Notes: a model not told the origin generated them from the letters alone. 64,000 bases of DNA from an uncultured Cellulophaga sp. (GCA_947496695.1 CANMEI010000009.1:62001-126000), one strand, 5' to 3'; numbered from the stretch's first letter, positions 45,091 through 55,733 are shown. A program made the numbers and translations.

Positions 45091-46491
45091 TTATTTGGAA
45101 GCCTTTTTATAAAGTTCTATTATGTTTTTCATCCAAACGGTATCATTAAAATCTGAATATTTTTTTTGAAAATTTTTAAGAGCGTCAGCATTTAATAAAA
45201 TTGCTTTTTCAATGTATTTTTCTGCTTTTGGTATTTCTGATAATAGACTGTAAACACCTGATAATTTCAAAAATATAGCCGTTTCTTCAGAGTGAAATTC
45301 GCGACCTTGTTTTAATATTTGTATAGCAGCATCTAGCTCTTTATTTTGTTGTACAACATCTGCCCAAAGAATCCAAGTGTCTAACTCATAGTTACCTAGA
45401 TCTACAGCTTGTTTAAAGGCAAAGTCTGCTTCATCATAATTTTTTAAGGCAGTATTTATTTTGCCACTTTTTTTCCAGTATAACGCATTTTCTCCGTCAA
45501 TATTTATGGCTTTATTAATGTAGTATGCTGCCTTTTCGAAATTTTTGATTTTATAATAAAAATTGGTAATCGCTAACCACCCTTTGTCTAAAAGTGGATC
45601 TTCATGTACGGTATGGTAAAAATAATATTTAGCCATATCCATATTTCCTAATTTTTCATGACATTTTCCTATTCTAAGGTAGGCGTGAGAAGTAGGATCT
45701 TCAATTTTAATAGTAGTTTCATAATTTTCTATAGCTTCATTGTAAAGACCTAATTTTTCAAGCACCTTACCTTTTTCAAAATAAGCCCCAATAAAAGTAT
45801 CATCAGAAATAATAGCAAAATCAAAAGCGCTTAACGCTTCTTTATGCATGTTTTTTGCAATGTATTGTTTTCCTAATTGGTGCCATGCAACCTCACAATA
45901 CGGGCTATCTTCTAAATAATTGTTTAAATAAGCAATTGCACCATCAAAATCTTCAAGAAACTCAAAACAGTAGATTACGTTGTATAAAGAAGAATAATCT
46001 TCATTATCAAACTCTACACATTTCATAAAATTTTTCTTAGCCATTTCAAAATCATCCATAAAAAGATATTCCATTCCTAAAAGGGAATGAATATCAAGAC
46101 CATCATCAGTTAAATCTAATGCCTTTTCTAGTAATTTGATGGCTGTTAAATGGTCGTCTTTTTTAGAGTATATATTGGCTCTTTGAATATAAATTTCTTC
46201 ATTTTGAGCATCTAATTGCTGTAATTGATCCAGCATTTTTTCAGCATCATCTAAATTGTTTTCAAATACAAATACTTCTATTTGTAACAATTTAAGCTCT
46301 ATTGAACCTGGGTGTTGTTGCAAACCAATTTTAATAGCTTTTTTAGCTAAAGAAATTTTACCGTTGTTTAAATAATGATGAATAATATCTTCAAAATCTT
46401 CTGCGTCAAAGAAATAGACATCGTCTGTCTTTAACATAGATTCAAACTTCGTAATTGGTTGGCTTGGTCTTTCTTCTGCATTAAACGCCAT
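45091..46491 (-). CDS. Tetratricopeptide repeat protein
   Basis: 466 residues built from about ten TPR units of 34 residues: for example IYIQRANIYSKKDDHLTAIKLLEKAL, VAWHQLGKQYIAKNMHKEALSAFDFAI, AYLRIGKCHEKLGNMDMAKYYFYHTV. No signal peptide or membrane segment, so a cytoplasmic scaffold. Partner unknown. Frequently found upstream of the DUF368 genes in flavobacteria, which may imply an envelope-related function. Confidence 0.88.
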   Translation of the reverse strand: MAFNAEERPSQPITKFESMLKTDDVYFFDAEDFEDIIHHYLNNGKISLAKKAIKIGLQQHPGSIELKLLQIEVFVFENNLDDAEKMLDQLQQLDAQNEEIYIQRANIYSKKDDHLTAIKLLEKALDLTDDGLDIHSLLGMEYLFMDDFEMAKKNFMKCVEFDNEDYSSLYNVIYCFEFLEDFDGAIAYLNNYLEDSPYCEVAWHQLGKQYIAKNMHKEALSAFDFAIISDDTFIGAYFEKGKVLEKLGLYNEAIENYETTIKIEDPTSHAYLRIGKCHEKLGNMDMAKYYFYHTVHEDPLLDKGWLAITNFYYKIKNFEKAAYYINKAINIDGENALYWKKSGKINTALKNYDEADFAFKQAVDLGNYELDTWILWADVVQQNKELDAAIQILKQGREFHSEETAIFLKLSGVYSLLSEIPKAEKYIEKAILLNADALKNFQKKYSDFNDTVWMKNIIELYKKASK

Positions 46492-46584
46492 AGGCCTCTC
46501 TATTTTGTGTATTTTAAAAATAGTATTTAGTTGTGGTAGATATATAAGGTTACCATCTATATTATTAACAAAGTAGTTAACAGT

Positions 46585-47766
46585 TTAACTTTCGTATATA
46601 TCTAATATACTAATTATTTGTTCGCAACCTGCAATAATTTCGTTGTTAGAGATAGTTAAAGGGGGTGAAATGCGTACTGCTTTGGCTTCAAATAAGAGCC
46701 AAAATAGAATTAATTTTTCTTTTGCAGCCGTTAAGATGAGATGATTTGCTATTTCAGAATTTTCCATAATTAGTGCAAGCATTAATCCTTTTCCTCTAAT
46801 TTCTTTAATGTATTTATGTTGTAAACACTTTTTAAATAGCGCTTCTTTCTCTAATGTTTCAGGAATTAAATTTGTGGTAATTATTTCTTTTAAAGTAGCT
46901 AAACTTGCAGCAGCAATCACAGGGTTGCCACCAAAAGTAGTAATATGCCCTAGTTTTGGACTATCTTGTAACTGTAACATTAAGTCATTTGAGGCTACAA
47001 AAGCGCCAACTGGCATACCGCCCGCCATTCCTTTTCCGATAACTAGAATATCAGGGATGCAGTTGTAGTGTTCAAAAGCAAAGAGTTTTCCTGTTCTGCC
47101 AAATCCTGGTTGAATTTCATCTAAAATGAGTAAAGCTCCAACTTGGGAACAACGTTCTCTTACTTTTTTTAAATAATCATTTTTAGGTTCAATAAAGCCT
47201 GCACCACCTTGAATTGTTTCTAAAATTACGGCTGCGGTTTTGGTGGTTATTCTGTCTAAATCCGATTCTTCATTAAAATGTATGAACCGAACATCTGGTA
47301 TTAATGGTCTAAATGCGCCTTTACGTTCTTCAAAACCCATCACACTTAAACTCCCCATAGTATTACCATGATAGGCTTTATGTGCAGCAATAACTTCAGT
47401 TCTACCTGTTGCTCTTCGAGCTAGTTTTAAAGCACCTTCAACAGCTTCAGTACCCGAATTTACTAAATATGTAGTTTGTAATTGTTCTGGTAATAAAGAG
47501 GCTAGTAGTTTGGTATAATCAACTGCTGGTTTTTGAATATATTCTCCGTAAACCATAACATGTGCGTATGAATCTACTTGATATTTAATTGCTTTTGTTA
47601 CTTTTGGGTGGCAATGCCCTAAGCTACAAGCTGATACCCCTGCAACAAAATCTAAATGTGCATTTCCTTCAATATCATAAATATAACTTCCTTTTGCATG
47701 AGAAATTTCTAATGCCAAAGGGTGTGGTGAGGTTTGAGTCTGATATTTATAAAAGTCTTTTTTCAT
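46585..47766 (-). CDS. Class III PLP-dependent aminotransferase
   Basis: 393 residues. PLP fold with the cofactor lysine in ILVIGKGMAGGMPVGAFVAS and LILDEIQPGFGRTGKLFAFEHY. The N-terminal HLDFVAGVSACSLGHCHPKV and GTEAVEGALKLARRATGR are typical of acetylornithine/4-aminobutyrate-type enzymes. It is commonly annotated as an aspartate-family aminotransferase; the exact substrate is not decided by sequence. It lies 10 bases downstream of the OstA-like gene. Confidence 0.9.
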   Translation of the reverse strand: MKKDFYKYQTQTSPHPLALEISHAKGSYIYDIEGNAHLDFVAGVSACSLGHCHPKVTKAIKYQVDSYAHVMVYGEYIQKPAVDYTKLLASLLPEQLQTTYLVNSGTEAVEGALKLARRATGRTEVIAAHKAYHGNTMGSLSVMGFEERKGAFRPLIPDVRFIHFNEESDLDRITTKTAAVILETIQGGAGFIEPKNDYLKKVRERCSQVGALLILDEIQPGFGRTGKLFAFEHYNCIPDILVIGKGMAGGMPVGAFVASNDLMLQLQDSPKLGHITTFGGNPVIAAASLATLKEIITTNLIPETLEKEALFKKCLQHKYIKEIRGKGLMLALIMENSEIANHLILTAAKEKLILFWLLFEAKAVRISPPLTISNNEIIAGCEQIISILDIYES

Positions 47767-47776
47767 ATATACAGAC

Positions 47777-49516
47777 TTATTCTTGCTCTTTAGAGTCTTC
47801 TTTTTTAGTTTTTGTTTTCTGTTGCTTTGGAGCTATGTTGTTTACAGGGTCAGAGCTATTTTTATTTCGCTCTTCTTCTTCAGCATCAATATCTATAGGG
47901 TTTTCTATTCCTTGAATAATGGGGAGTACAATATTATTGTCATCGTCATCAAAAATATCTTCTTTGGTTTTTATTTGTTCATCACCACGCCAAAGCATTC
48001 CTTTAAGTACCCTGCTTGCCGGTGGTAAATCTTTTTCTGGGAAAAGATCTCCATCTGGTTGTACATAAAACGTTAAATCTTCAATGTCATTATTTACTAA
48101 AGTGATATTAATTTTACTACATATAGTTTTATTAATACCGATGAGTTCATCATCGTCATTATACATCCAATATACAACCTCAGTATTTTTAATTAAATCT
48201 ATCTCGTTAAGTTCATTATTAACAAATTTCCCAAATAAATCTTTTCCTTTAGCCTGGTTGTATCCTGTTTTTCCTATAGTATCAGCCGATACTATAAATG
48301 CATGATTAATAACCTTTAGACTGTCTAGTTTTTCAGTGAGAGTATCTGATATCAGGTGAATACTATCACCAGTCATTTGGTTGTCGGCATTCCATATAAT
48401 TGGATAAAATTTAGGCCATTCTGCTTCTTTTAGAGTAGAGTCTATTTTTTGACCGATAAGTTTGGTAATTCCAGTTACTTCATCAACATGAATAGAATCG
48501 CTTTTACCACTCATATCTGTTTTAAAAAATTTAGCATTTCTAAACGCTCTAAGAACTCTTTTGTCAGGTTTACCTGTAATCATTAAAGTATCACCATGCA
48601 TGTATAAGGAATCATTTTCAACCAAATTTATGGCAACAGCTCTTTTAGTAGCGAAAATTGAATCTTTGGCTTTAAATACTTCTGCATAATGAGCTCTGAT
48701 AATACCTTTATTTACGGTATCAGTAATAGTTATATTATTCGTTGCAGATGCAAATTCATTCACTTTATTAAAATATAAACTATCGCCAACAATTATTTTG
48801 TTGTTGTAGTCAATTCTAGTGTTTTTTATTCCATATCCACTTTCAACTTTTGTATCGTAAAAACCACGCTCACAATATATTTTGTAGGTCTTTCCGATAA
48901 TTGTAGAAGGACCATACATATATGCGTTTTTTGAAGAAGTATAATAATCTAGTTGCTCTGAGTCAACTATATATTGTGCATTGTCAATATGTACACTGTC
49001 TAAAAATTGATATTTCTTAGTTTCAGTATAATACCGTCCTATTTGACTGGTTAATGTGTTTGCAGAGTCAATTACAGTTCCAAAGTCTTGATAGTAAGCT
49101 TCTTGGTTTTCGCGATCAAATCGTAAAGTATCGGTTTCTAAGCGCATTCCGGGTGTTTGCTCCAAAATTACATTACCCCAAGCTTTTGCTAATTTAGTTT
49201 CTCCGTAGTAATCAACTTTATCACTGGTCATTTGAATAGAATCACCTTGTTGTAACCTAATATTACCAATGGCTTTTAGCTTATTTTCTTTTTGATAAAA
49301 TATTGCATAGTCACACCAAACATCAGCTCCTTGGTGTTCAAATTGAACTTGTCTTTCGTCTCTACTGAAAATTGATGCTCCTGGAGCTTTGGTTTCATCT
49401 TTAGAAAAAGTACCACCGTAAATAATATTAATTTGTTTATTCTCAGCAGGTTGTTCTTGGCTAAAGCCTAAATTTGAAATAAAAATTATTAGTAAAAAAT
49501 ATAAAAGCTTATGCAC
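47777..49516 (-). CDS. OstA-like protein (LPS transport/outer membrane)
   Basis: 579 residues. A signal peptide (LLYFLLIIFISNLGFSQ) precedes an OstA/LptA-like beta-jellyroll region: WCDYAIFYQKENKLKAIGNIRLQQGDSIQMTSDKVDYYGETKLAKAWGNVILEQ, then LRFDRENQEAYYQDFG. The flavobacterial OstA-like proteins are longer than LptA (about 180 residues) and their C-terminus is a charged tail here (EEEERNKNSSDP). It probably bridges lipopolysaccharide to the outer membrane with the LptB encoded at 469-1209. Together they imply a transport pathway for lipopolysaccharide. Confidence 0.86.
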   Translation of the reverse strand: MHKLLYFLLIIFISNLGFSQEQPAENKQINIIYGGTFSKDETKAPGASIFSRDERQVQFEHQGADVWCDYAIFYQKENKLKAIGNIRLQQGDSIQMTSDKVDYYGETKLAKAWGNVILEQTPGMRLETDTLRFDRENQEAYYQDFGTVIDSANTLTSQIGRYYTETKKYQFLDSVHIDNAQYIVDSEQLDYYTSSKNAYMYGPSTIIGKTYKIYCERGFYDTKVESGYGIKNTRIDYNNKIIVGDSLYFNKVNEFASATNNITITDTVNKGIIRAHYAEVFKAKDSIFATKRAVAINLVENDSLYMHGDTLMITGKPDKRVLRAFRNAKFFKTDMSGKSDSIHVDEVTGITKLIGQKIDSTLKEAEWPKFYPIIWNADNQMTGDSIHLISDTLTEKLDSLKVINHAFIVSADTIGKTGYNQAKGKDLFGKFVNNELNEIDLIKNTEVVYWMYNDDDELIGINKTICSKINITLVNNDIEDLTFYVQPDGDLFPEKDLPPASRVLKGMLWRGDEQIKTKEDIFDDDDNNIVLPIIQGIENPIDIDAEEEERNKNSSDPVNNIAPKQQKTKTKKEDSKEQE

Positions 49517-49596
49517 TGGTGTAATTTTTTTACCAAAAATAGCGATTTTTGGAGCAGAGCGTTGTTGATTGTGAAAAATTTAAGTTGAGTAAAGAA

Positions 49597-49620
49597 AAAA
49601 GCCACTCGAAAGTGGCTTTT
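49597..49620 (-). terminator. Rho-independent terminator of purA
   Basis: AAAAGCCACT, loop CGAA, AGTGGCTTTT. The minus strand shows TTTTTTCTTTACTC after the stem. It lies 5 bases past the purA stop codon and separates purA from the OstA-like gene. Confidence 0.88.
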
Positions 49621-49624
49621 AAAA

Positions 49625-50896
49625 TTATCTGTAAATTGTTTGAGTCCTATCTGGACCTACTGAAACAATTTTTATCGGCACCTCTAATTCTTTTTCAAGA
49701 AAGTCAATGTACTTATTTAAACTATCAGGCAATTGATCAGAACTACTCATTTTAGTAAGATCTTCAGCCCAACCATCCATTTCAGTGTAAATAGGAGTTA
49801 CACTTTCTTCTTCTATATTATAAGGGAAATGTGTTATTGTTTCTCCTTTATATTTATATGCAGTACATACTTTTAATGTTTTAAAACCACTAAGAACATC
49901 ACCTTTCATCATCATTAGTTCTGTAACACCATTAATTTGAACGGCATATTTTAATGCGACTAAATCTAACCATCCACAACGTCTAGCTCTACCGGTAGTA
50001 GCTCCAAATTCATTACCAACTTTAGCCATTACTGCTCCGTCTTCGTCAAAAAGTTCAGTAGGGAAAGGTCCGCTACCAACACGAGTAGTATATGCTTTAA
50101 AAATTCCTTTTACATCTCCAATTTGATTAGGAGCAACACCTAATCCTGTACAAGCACCAGCTGCAGTTGTGTTTGATGATGTTACAAATGGGTATGTTCC
50201 AAAATCAATATCTAATAATGAACCTTGAGCACCTTCAGCAAGTATTTTTTTACCTTCGCGTTGTGCGTTAAATAAATATTCTTCGCTATCAATAAAGGTA
50301 AGTTCTTTTAAAGTTTCTACAGCTTTAAAGAAATCTTCTTCTAATTCTTTTAAATCATACTGAATATCAACATCGTAAAAGCTTATCATAGCTTCATGCT
50401 TATCAGCAAGGTTACGGTATTTTTCTTTCCAATCAGAAAATTCTAAATCACCAATTCGCATACCATTACGACCAGTTTTGTCCATGTAAGTTGGACCAAT
50501 ACCTTTTAAAGTAGAGCCAATTTTAGCTTTACCTTTTGATGCTTCAGATGCAGCATCAAGTAAACGGTGTGTTGGTAAAATTAAATGTGCTTTTCTTGAG
50601 ATTAACAATATTGATTTAATATCTAAATCAAATTTGCTTAAGTTTTCAAGCTCTTTTTGAAAGATAACAGGATCTATTACTACGCCATTACCTACTATGT
50701 TTATAGCACCTTTATGAAAAATACCAGATGGAATAGTGTGTAAAACATGTTTAATACCATCAAATTCTAAAGTGTGGCCTGCGTTTGGTCCACCTTGAAA
50801 ACGAGCAATGATGTCGTAATTTTGAGTTAATACATCAACAATTTTTCCTTTTCCTTCGTCTCCCCATTGAAGCCCTAGTAGTAAATCTACTGCCAT
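49625..50896 (-). CDS. purA: Adenylosuccinate synthase
   Basis: 423 residues. First committed step from IMP to AMP. N-terminal P-loop LGLQWGDEGKGKIVDVL, FQGGPNAGHTLEFDG, and TTTAAGACTGLGVAP, GRARRCGWLDLVAL are characteristic. GTP-dependent; cytoplasmic. The gene lies 12 bases downstream of the fur-like gene on the same strand, a common flavobacterial pairing. Confidence 0.97.
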   Translation of the reverse strand: MAVDLLLGLQWGDEGKGKIVDVLTQNYDIIARFQGGPNAGHTLEFDGIKHVLHTIPSGIFHKGAINIVGNGVVIDPVIFQKELENLSKFDLDIKSILLISRKAHLILPTHRLLDAASEASKGKAKIGSTLKGIGPTYMDKTGRNGMRIGDLEFSDWKEKYRNLADKHEAMISFYDVDIQYDLKELEEDFFKAVETLKELTFIDSEEYLFNAQREGKKILAEGAQGSLLDIDFGTYPFVTSSNTTAAGACTGLGVAPNQIGDVKGIFKAYTTRVGSGPFPTELFDEDGAVMAKVGNEFGATTGRARRCGWLDLVALKYAVQINGVTELMMMKGDVLSGFKTLKVCTAYKYKGETITHFPYNIEEESVTPIYTEMDGWAEDLTKMSSSDQLPDSLNKYIDFLEKELEVPIKIVSVGPDRTQTIYR

Positions 50897-50908
50897 TATT
50901 GTAATTGG

Positions 50909-51364
50909 TTAGTTGTTTTTATTTTCATCTTTATTTCTCGTTCCATAAAAATATAGCGAATGTGTATTGATTTTTATATCAAAAACTTCTTCTATTGTTT
51001 TTTTTATGGATTGTATTCTTGGATCACAAAATTCAATTACTTCACCAGTATCAGTAAGAACAACATGATCGTGTTGCCTATCAAAATATGATTTTTCATA
51101 TTGAGCCTGATTTTTGCCAAATTGGTGTTTACGTACCAATTTACAATCTAAAAGTAATTCAATGGTGTTATATAATGTGGCACGACTTACACGGTAGTTT
51201 TTGTTTTTCATATTGATATAAAGACTTTCTATATCAAAATGTTCTTCACTATCGTATATTTCTTGAAGTATAGCGTACCTTTCGGGTGTTTTTCTGTGCC
51301 CGTTTTCTTCTAAAAAATTTGTAAAGACATTTTTTACGATGTCTTGGTTCTTGTTATCGCTCAT
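50909..51364 (-). CDS. Fur family transcriptional regulator
   Basis: About 151 residues from the chosen start MSDNKNQDI (a longer frame starts at 51385). Winged helix: [54 protein letters not shown]. Histidine-rich metal region [22 protein letters not shown]; the CxxC zinc site of classic Fur is not visible. May be Fur, Zur or PerR type; the metal is not decided by sequence. Transcribed with purA and the relA/spoT gene nearby. Confidence 0.87.
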   Translation of the reverse strand: MSDNKNQDIVKNVFTNFLEENGHRKTPERYAILQEIYDSEEHFDIESLYINMKNKNYRVSRATLYNTIELLLDCKLVRKHQFGKNQAQYEKSYFDRQHDHVVLTDTGEVIEFCDPRIQSIKKTIEEVFDIKINTHSLYFYGTRNKDENKNN

Positions 51365-51406
51365 AAGAACTTTTGCATCTTTCAATTACAAAGGTACATC
51401 TAAAAT

Positions 51407-53614
51407 TTAAATTCTGGTTACTTTGTCGATACCGTTAATCTTCTTTAAATTGTTAATAACTTTTTTTAGTATCTCATTGTTTTTTACAACAACTGTTATT
51501 ATACCTTTAAAAGTTCCTCCGTCTGTACTAAAATTAATATTACGCATATTTACATGCATATTTCCTGAGATTACATCGGTAATACTACTTATTAACCCTA
51601 GGTTATCAATACCGGTAAGCCTAATTTCAGAGGTGAATTCTTGTTGGCTAGAGTCTATCCATTTTGCGCTAATTATGCGATATGCATAGTTTGATTGTAA
51701 TGAAATAGCATTAGGACAGTTTTTTGTATGAACTTTAATACCTTCATTAATACTTACAAATCCAAATACATCATCGCCAGGAATTGGGTTGCAACATGGT
51801 GATAACTTGTAAGGTAATTTTTCTTCTTCTTTACCAAAAACTAATAAATCGTATTTTGAAGTTATTTCCTCTTTGTCAATATCTTCTAGAGTTTGTGTTC
51901 TCCGAATTTTATTTTTGAAGAAATTCATGATAGTGTTACTATCAGAAGTGGCAAATTCTTTTATTTTTTGATTATCAATAGCTCCAATACCTACTCTGTA
52001 AAATAAATCTAAACTAGTTTTTAGTTTAAAGAAAAGCACCATTTTGTTTATAGTATCTTCACTAAAGCTAATTTTTTGAGATCTTAATTTTCTTCGTAAA
52101 ACTTCTTTTCCTTCAAGTGCAACGCTCTTTTTCTCTTCTCTAAGGGTAGATTTTATTTTGGCTCTTGCTCTAGCTGTGGTTGCATAATCTAACCAATTTT
52201 GATTAGGTCTTGCACTTTCAGAAGTCATAATTTCTACTTGGTCACCACTATTAAGAGTTGTGTTTAATGGCACTAGTTTGCCATTAACTTTAGCGCCTCT
52301 TGTATGCATGCCAACTTCGGTATGAATATTAAAAGCAAAATCTAAAGGAGTAGCATGTTTTGGTAAAGATTTTAATTCTCCTTTAGGTGTAAAAACAAAA
52401 ATTTCTTTAGAATATAGGTTGAGTTTAAATTCTTCTACAAAATCAACAGCATTAGTATTTGCATTTTCAAGTGCTTCTTGAAGCTTGTTTAACCAATCTT
52501 CAATACCTATTTCTTTTTGGTTTCCGTGCTTGTATTTATAATGTGCAGCATAGCCTTTTTCTGCAATTTCATGCATACGCTCACTACGTATTTGTACTTC
52601 AACCCATTTGCCCATTGGTCCCATAACAGTAATGTGTAGCGCTTCATAACCTGTTGATTTTGGTGATGAAATCCAATCACGTAAACGAACAGGGTTAGGG
52701 GTGAAGTGATCAGTTACTATAGAGTATATTTTCCATGCTAAGAATTTTTCATTCTGTTTGTCAGATTTATAAATGATTCTAATAGCAAACTTATCGTAAA
52801 TTTCATCGAAGGTGACATTTTGGGCTACCATTTTTTTACGAATAGAAAAAATAGATTTCATTCGCCCTTTAACGGTGTAGTGTAAGCCTTCTTTGTCTAA
52901 AGATTCTTTTATAACATTAGAAAAATCTTCAATATACTCTACTTGTTCCTCTTTAGTTTCTTCTATTTTACTAAGAATATCTTTGTAAACTTCAGGTTCA
53001 GTATATTTTAAACTTAAATCTTCTAATTCAGTTTTTATATTGTAAAGCCCAATTCTATGAGCAAGAGGAGCGTAAATGTATAAGGTTTCTGATGCTATTT
53101 TTACCTGCTTATATTCAGGCATAGAATCCATAGTAAGCATGTTGTGGTAACGGTCTGCTATTTTTATAATAATAACTCTTATGTCATCATTAAGTGTTAA
53201 AAGCATTTTTCTGAAATTCTCGGCCTGTTGCGATATGTTCATATCTTTTTTCAGGTGAGCAATTTTTGTGAGGCCGTCAACTATTCTAGCAACAGTTTCG
53301 CCAAACATACGCTCTATATCATCAAGCGTATATTCGGTATCTTCAACAACATCATGTAATAAAGCTGCAGCTATTGAAACTGCATCAAGACCTATTTCTG
53401 AAGCAACAATTTTAGCAACAGCTATAGGATGAAATATATAGGCTTCGCCAGATTTTCTTCGTTGATCTTTGTGCGCATCAACAGCAATATCAAATGCAGA
53501 TCTAATTAATTTTTTATCTTCATCTGTTAGTGTTTGATAGCTGATACGAAGCAATTCTTTGTATTGCTTAGCAATCTGCTTGTTCTCTTTCTCTATAGCT
53601 TCTTCAGTCATCAT
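51407..53614 (-). CDS. RelA/SpoT bifunctional (p)ppGpp synthetase/hydrolase
   Basis: 735 residues. HD hydrolase domain with LLHDVVEDTEYTLDDIE, synthetase domain FAIRIIYKSDKQNEKFLAWKIYSIV and RLRDWISSPKSTGYEALHIT, TGS domain FVFTPKGELKSLPKHATPLDFAFNIH and a C-terminal ACT domain. Intact HD motif argues for ability to degrade as well as make (p)ppGpp. As the sole Rel-like gene seen, it would set the stringent response. Starts 42 bases right of the Ste24-like protease's stop. Confidence 0.93.
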   Translation of the reverse strand: MMTEEAIEKENKQIAKQYKELLRISYQTLTDEDKKLIRSAFDIAVDAHKDQRRKSGEAYIFHPIAVAKIVASEIGLDAVSIAAALLHDVVEDTEYTLDDIERMFGETVARIVDGLTKIAHLKKDMNISQQAENFRKMLLTLNDDIRVIIIKIADRYHNMLTMDSMPEYKQVKIASETLYIYAPLAHRIGLYNIKTELEDLSLKYTEPEVYKDILSKIEETKEEQVEYIEDFSNVIKESLDKEGLHYTVKGRMKSIFSIRKKMVAQNVTFDEIYDKFAIRIIYKSDKQNEKFLAWKIYSIVTDHFTPNPVRLRDWISSPKSTGYEALHITVMGPMGKWVEVQIRSERMHEIAEKGYAAHYKYKHGNQKEIGIEDWLNKLQEALENANTNAVDFVEEFKLNLYSKEIFVFTPKGELKSLPKHATPLDFAFNIHTEVGMHTRGAKVNGKLVPLNTTLNSGDQVEIMTSESARPNQNWLDYATTARARAKIKSTLREEKKSVALEGKEVLRRKLRSQKISFSEDTINKMVLFFKLKTSLDLFYRVGIGAIDNQKIKEFATSDSNTIMNFFKNKIRRTQTLEDIDKEEITSKYDLLVFGKEEEKLPYKLSPCCNPIPGDDVFGFVSINEGIKVHTKNCPNAISLQSNYAYRIISAKWIDSSQQEFTSEIRLTGIDNLGLISSITDVISGNMHVNMRNINFSTDGGTFKGIITVVVKNNEILKKVINNLKKINGIDKVTRI

Positions 53615-53655
53615 CTATTAAAAATAATATAATACTAGCAACTATCCTACAAAAA

Positions 53656-54888
53656 CTATGCCTTTAAATTTTTTATACGGGCAATTAATGGTGGGTGTGA
53701 ATAGTGCATAAAAACATAAGCTGGGTGTGGTGTTAAATTGCTTAAACTGTTTTTAGATAATTTTTTAAGAGAAGATATTAGTGGAGATGCTGCAAAAGTA
53801 TTTTTAGCAAAATCATCAGCTTGGTATTCAAATTTACGAGACATGTAATTCATAATTAATCCTGTAAATTCTGATATTGGGCTGTATAAAATTCCAAAAC
53901 CTATTAATGCAGCATGAAAACTAGGTTTTGTGACTCCAATTGCTAATGATACTTCTGGTGTGTTTATAAAAAGTGAAAGAATAAAAAGGGTAAATCCTGT
54001 TAGTAAAATACTACTAATTAGATTGAAAATAATATGTTTTTTTTTATAATGGCCAACTTCATGTGCTAAAACGGCAACTATTTCATCTTCTTCTAAGTCA
54101 TTTATTAAAGTATCATAAAGAGTTACTCTTTTTTCTTTTCCAAAACCAGAAAAATAAGCATTTGCTTTTGTAGACCTTTTTGATCCATCAATCACAAAGA
54201 TGTTTTTTAACTCAAAACCAACTTTTTGTGCATAATGTTCAATTTCAGCTTTTAATTTACCATCTTCTAAAGGGGTTTGTTTGTTGAAAAGAGGGACAAT
54301 TAATTTGCTATAAAAAAGATTCATTAATAGAGATATGATAGCAATTAATGCCCAAGTATATATCCAAAAATTATTTCCAGCCCAATTGAAAAAACATATT
54401 ATAATTCCTAGAATAGCACCACCTAAAACCATAGTTATCAACCATCCTTTTAGTTTATCTATAAAGAAAAGCTTTTTTGTGGACTTGTTAAAACCAAATT
54501 TTTCTTCAATAACAAAGGTAGAATAGTATGAAAATGGAGTTGTAATAATATCGCTACCGAGCATTATAATTCCGAAAAAGACTAAAGCAATAATAATTGT
54601 GTTATTGGTGAAACTACGAGCTATAGCATCAACCCATTCAAAACCACCGAAAATTAAAAATGTTAGGGTTAATAGAAATGAAAAAGTAGACGTTAATAAT
54701 CCAAACTTATAATTTATCTCTTTATAATCTTGTGATTTTTGATATTCTTGAGCGTCAAAAACATCATTTAGCTCTTTAGGTATAGGGTTTCTGTAATTTT
54801 TTGAATTTAAGTAATCCAGTATAGTATCTGTAAAAAACTGAATACATAAAATACTAATTATGATGTAAAATAGTGGTTGACTAGTCAT
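53656..54888 (-). CDS. M48 family metallopeptidase (Ste24-like)
   Basis: 410 residues with about six membrane segments. Zinc site VAVLAHEVGHYKKKHI (HExxH) and the second region SRKFEYQADDFAKN with the third ligand. Ends PHPAYVFMHYSHPPLIARIKNL, the Ste24 C-terminal motif. Such integral membrane proteases are CAAX prenyl endopeptidase homologues; bacterial substrates are probably membrane or lipid-modified proteins. Predicted inner-membrane location. Confidence 0.92.
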   Translation of the reverse strand: MTSQPLFYIIISILCIQFFTDTILDYLNSKNYRNPIPKELNDVFDAQEYQKSQDYKEINYKFGLLTSTFSFLLTLTFLIFGGFEWVDAIARSFTNNTIIIALVFFGIIMLGSDIITTPFSYYSTFVIEEKFGFNKSTKKLFFIDKLKGWLITMVLGGAILGIIICFFNWAGNNFWIYTWALIAIISLLMNLFYSKLIVPLFNKQTPLEDGKLKAEIEHYAQKVGFELKNIFVIDGSKRSTKANAYFSGFGKEKRVTLYDTLINDLEEDEIVAVLAHEVGHYKKKHIIFNLISSILLTGFTLFILSLFINTPEVSLAIGVTKPSFHAALIGFGILYSPISEFTGLIMNYMSRKFEYQADDFAKNTFAASPLISSLKKLSKNSLSNLTPHPAYVFMHYSHPPLIARIKNLKA

Positions 54889-54923
54889 AAGGTTTTAATG
54901 GTTTGAAAAACTATAACGTAAAG

Positions 54924-55733
54924 TTACGTATTTCGTTGCCTTTTAGCTTCAAAAATGATGATTGCTGCGGAAACAGAAACATTCATCGAGTCTATTTCAC
55001 CTTCCATTGGTATAATTATATTTTGACTTGAATTTGTTAGCCATTCTTCTGAAAGACCTTTAGATTCAGTACCTACCACAATTGCAGAACTAGAAGTGTA
55101 ATCTGTTTTTGTATATGCTTTTGATGCCGTTAATGCGGCGCAATATATAGCAATATTATTTGCTTTTAAAAATGTAATAATATCTTCAGTACTACCTGTT
55201 GCAATATTATTAGTAAATAAGCAACCAACACTTGAGCGAATGACATTAGGATTGTATAAATCACTTTTTGGATTTGCGATAATTACGGCATCTAAGTTTG
55301 CAGCATCGGCAGTTCTTAGTAATGCACCAATATTTCCTGGTTTTTCAGTTGCTTCAGCAACAAGTATTAAAGGATTTTTAGTACTTAATTTTAAATCGAT
55401 TAAATCATGTGTTTTGCTTTTAGAAATAGCTAAAATACCTTCTGTAGTTTCTCTATAAGCAATTTTTTGATAAACTTCTTTTGATACTTGTATAAGCTCA
55501 GGTTTGTAGCTTAATTTGTTTGTTATTGATGTTATTTCTTCAACAGAAATTAAGTTTTTATAAAAAAATAAACTCTGAATTTCATAACCACCCTTTAAAG
55601 CTAAATTAAATTCGCGTAAACCTTCTAATATAAATTGATTAGACTTTTTACGTTCTCTTGATTTTTCTTTTAAGACTAAAACCCTCTTTATTAAGGTGTT
55701 TTGTGAACTTGATATGTGTTTAACTGTATTCAT
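54924..55733 (-). CDS. SpoU/TrmH family RNA 2'-O-methyltransferase
   Basis: 269 residues. SPOUT motifs: LVAEATEKPGNIGALLRTADAANLDAVIIA, VVGTESKGLSEEW and IIPMEGEIDSMNVSVSAAIIIFEAKRQR (the knotted AdoMet pocket). N-terminal HISSSQNTLIKRVLVLKEKSRERKKSNQFILEG is the substrate-binding domain of the TsnR/RlmB-like group. Target rRNA or tRNA base unknown. Divergent from the lipoprotein gene at 55883. Confidence 0.92.
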   Translation of the reverse strand: MNTVKHISSSQNTLIKRVLVLKEKSRERKKSNQFILEGLREFNLALKGGYEIQSLFFYKNLISVEEITSITNKLSYKPELIQVSKEVYQKIAYRETTEGILAISKSKTHDLIDLKLSTKNPLILVAEATEKPGNIGALLRTADAANLDAVIIANPKSDLYNPNVIRSSVGCLFTNNIATGSTEDIITFLKANNIAIYCAALTASKAYTKTDYTSSSAIVVGTESKGLSEEWLTNSSQNIIIPMEGEIDSMNVSVSAAIIIFEAKRQRNT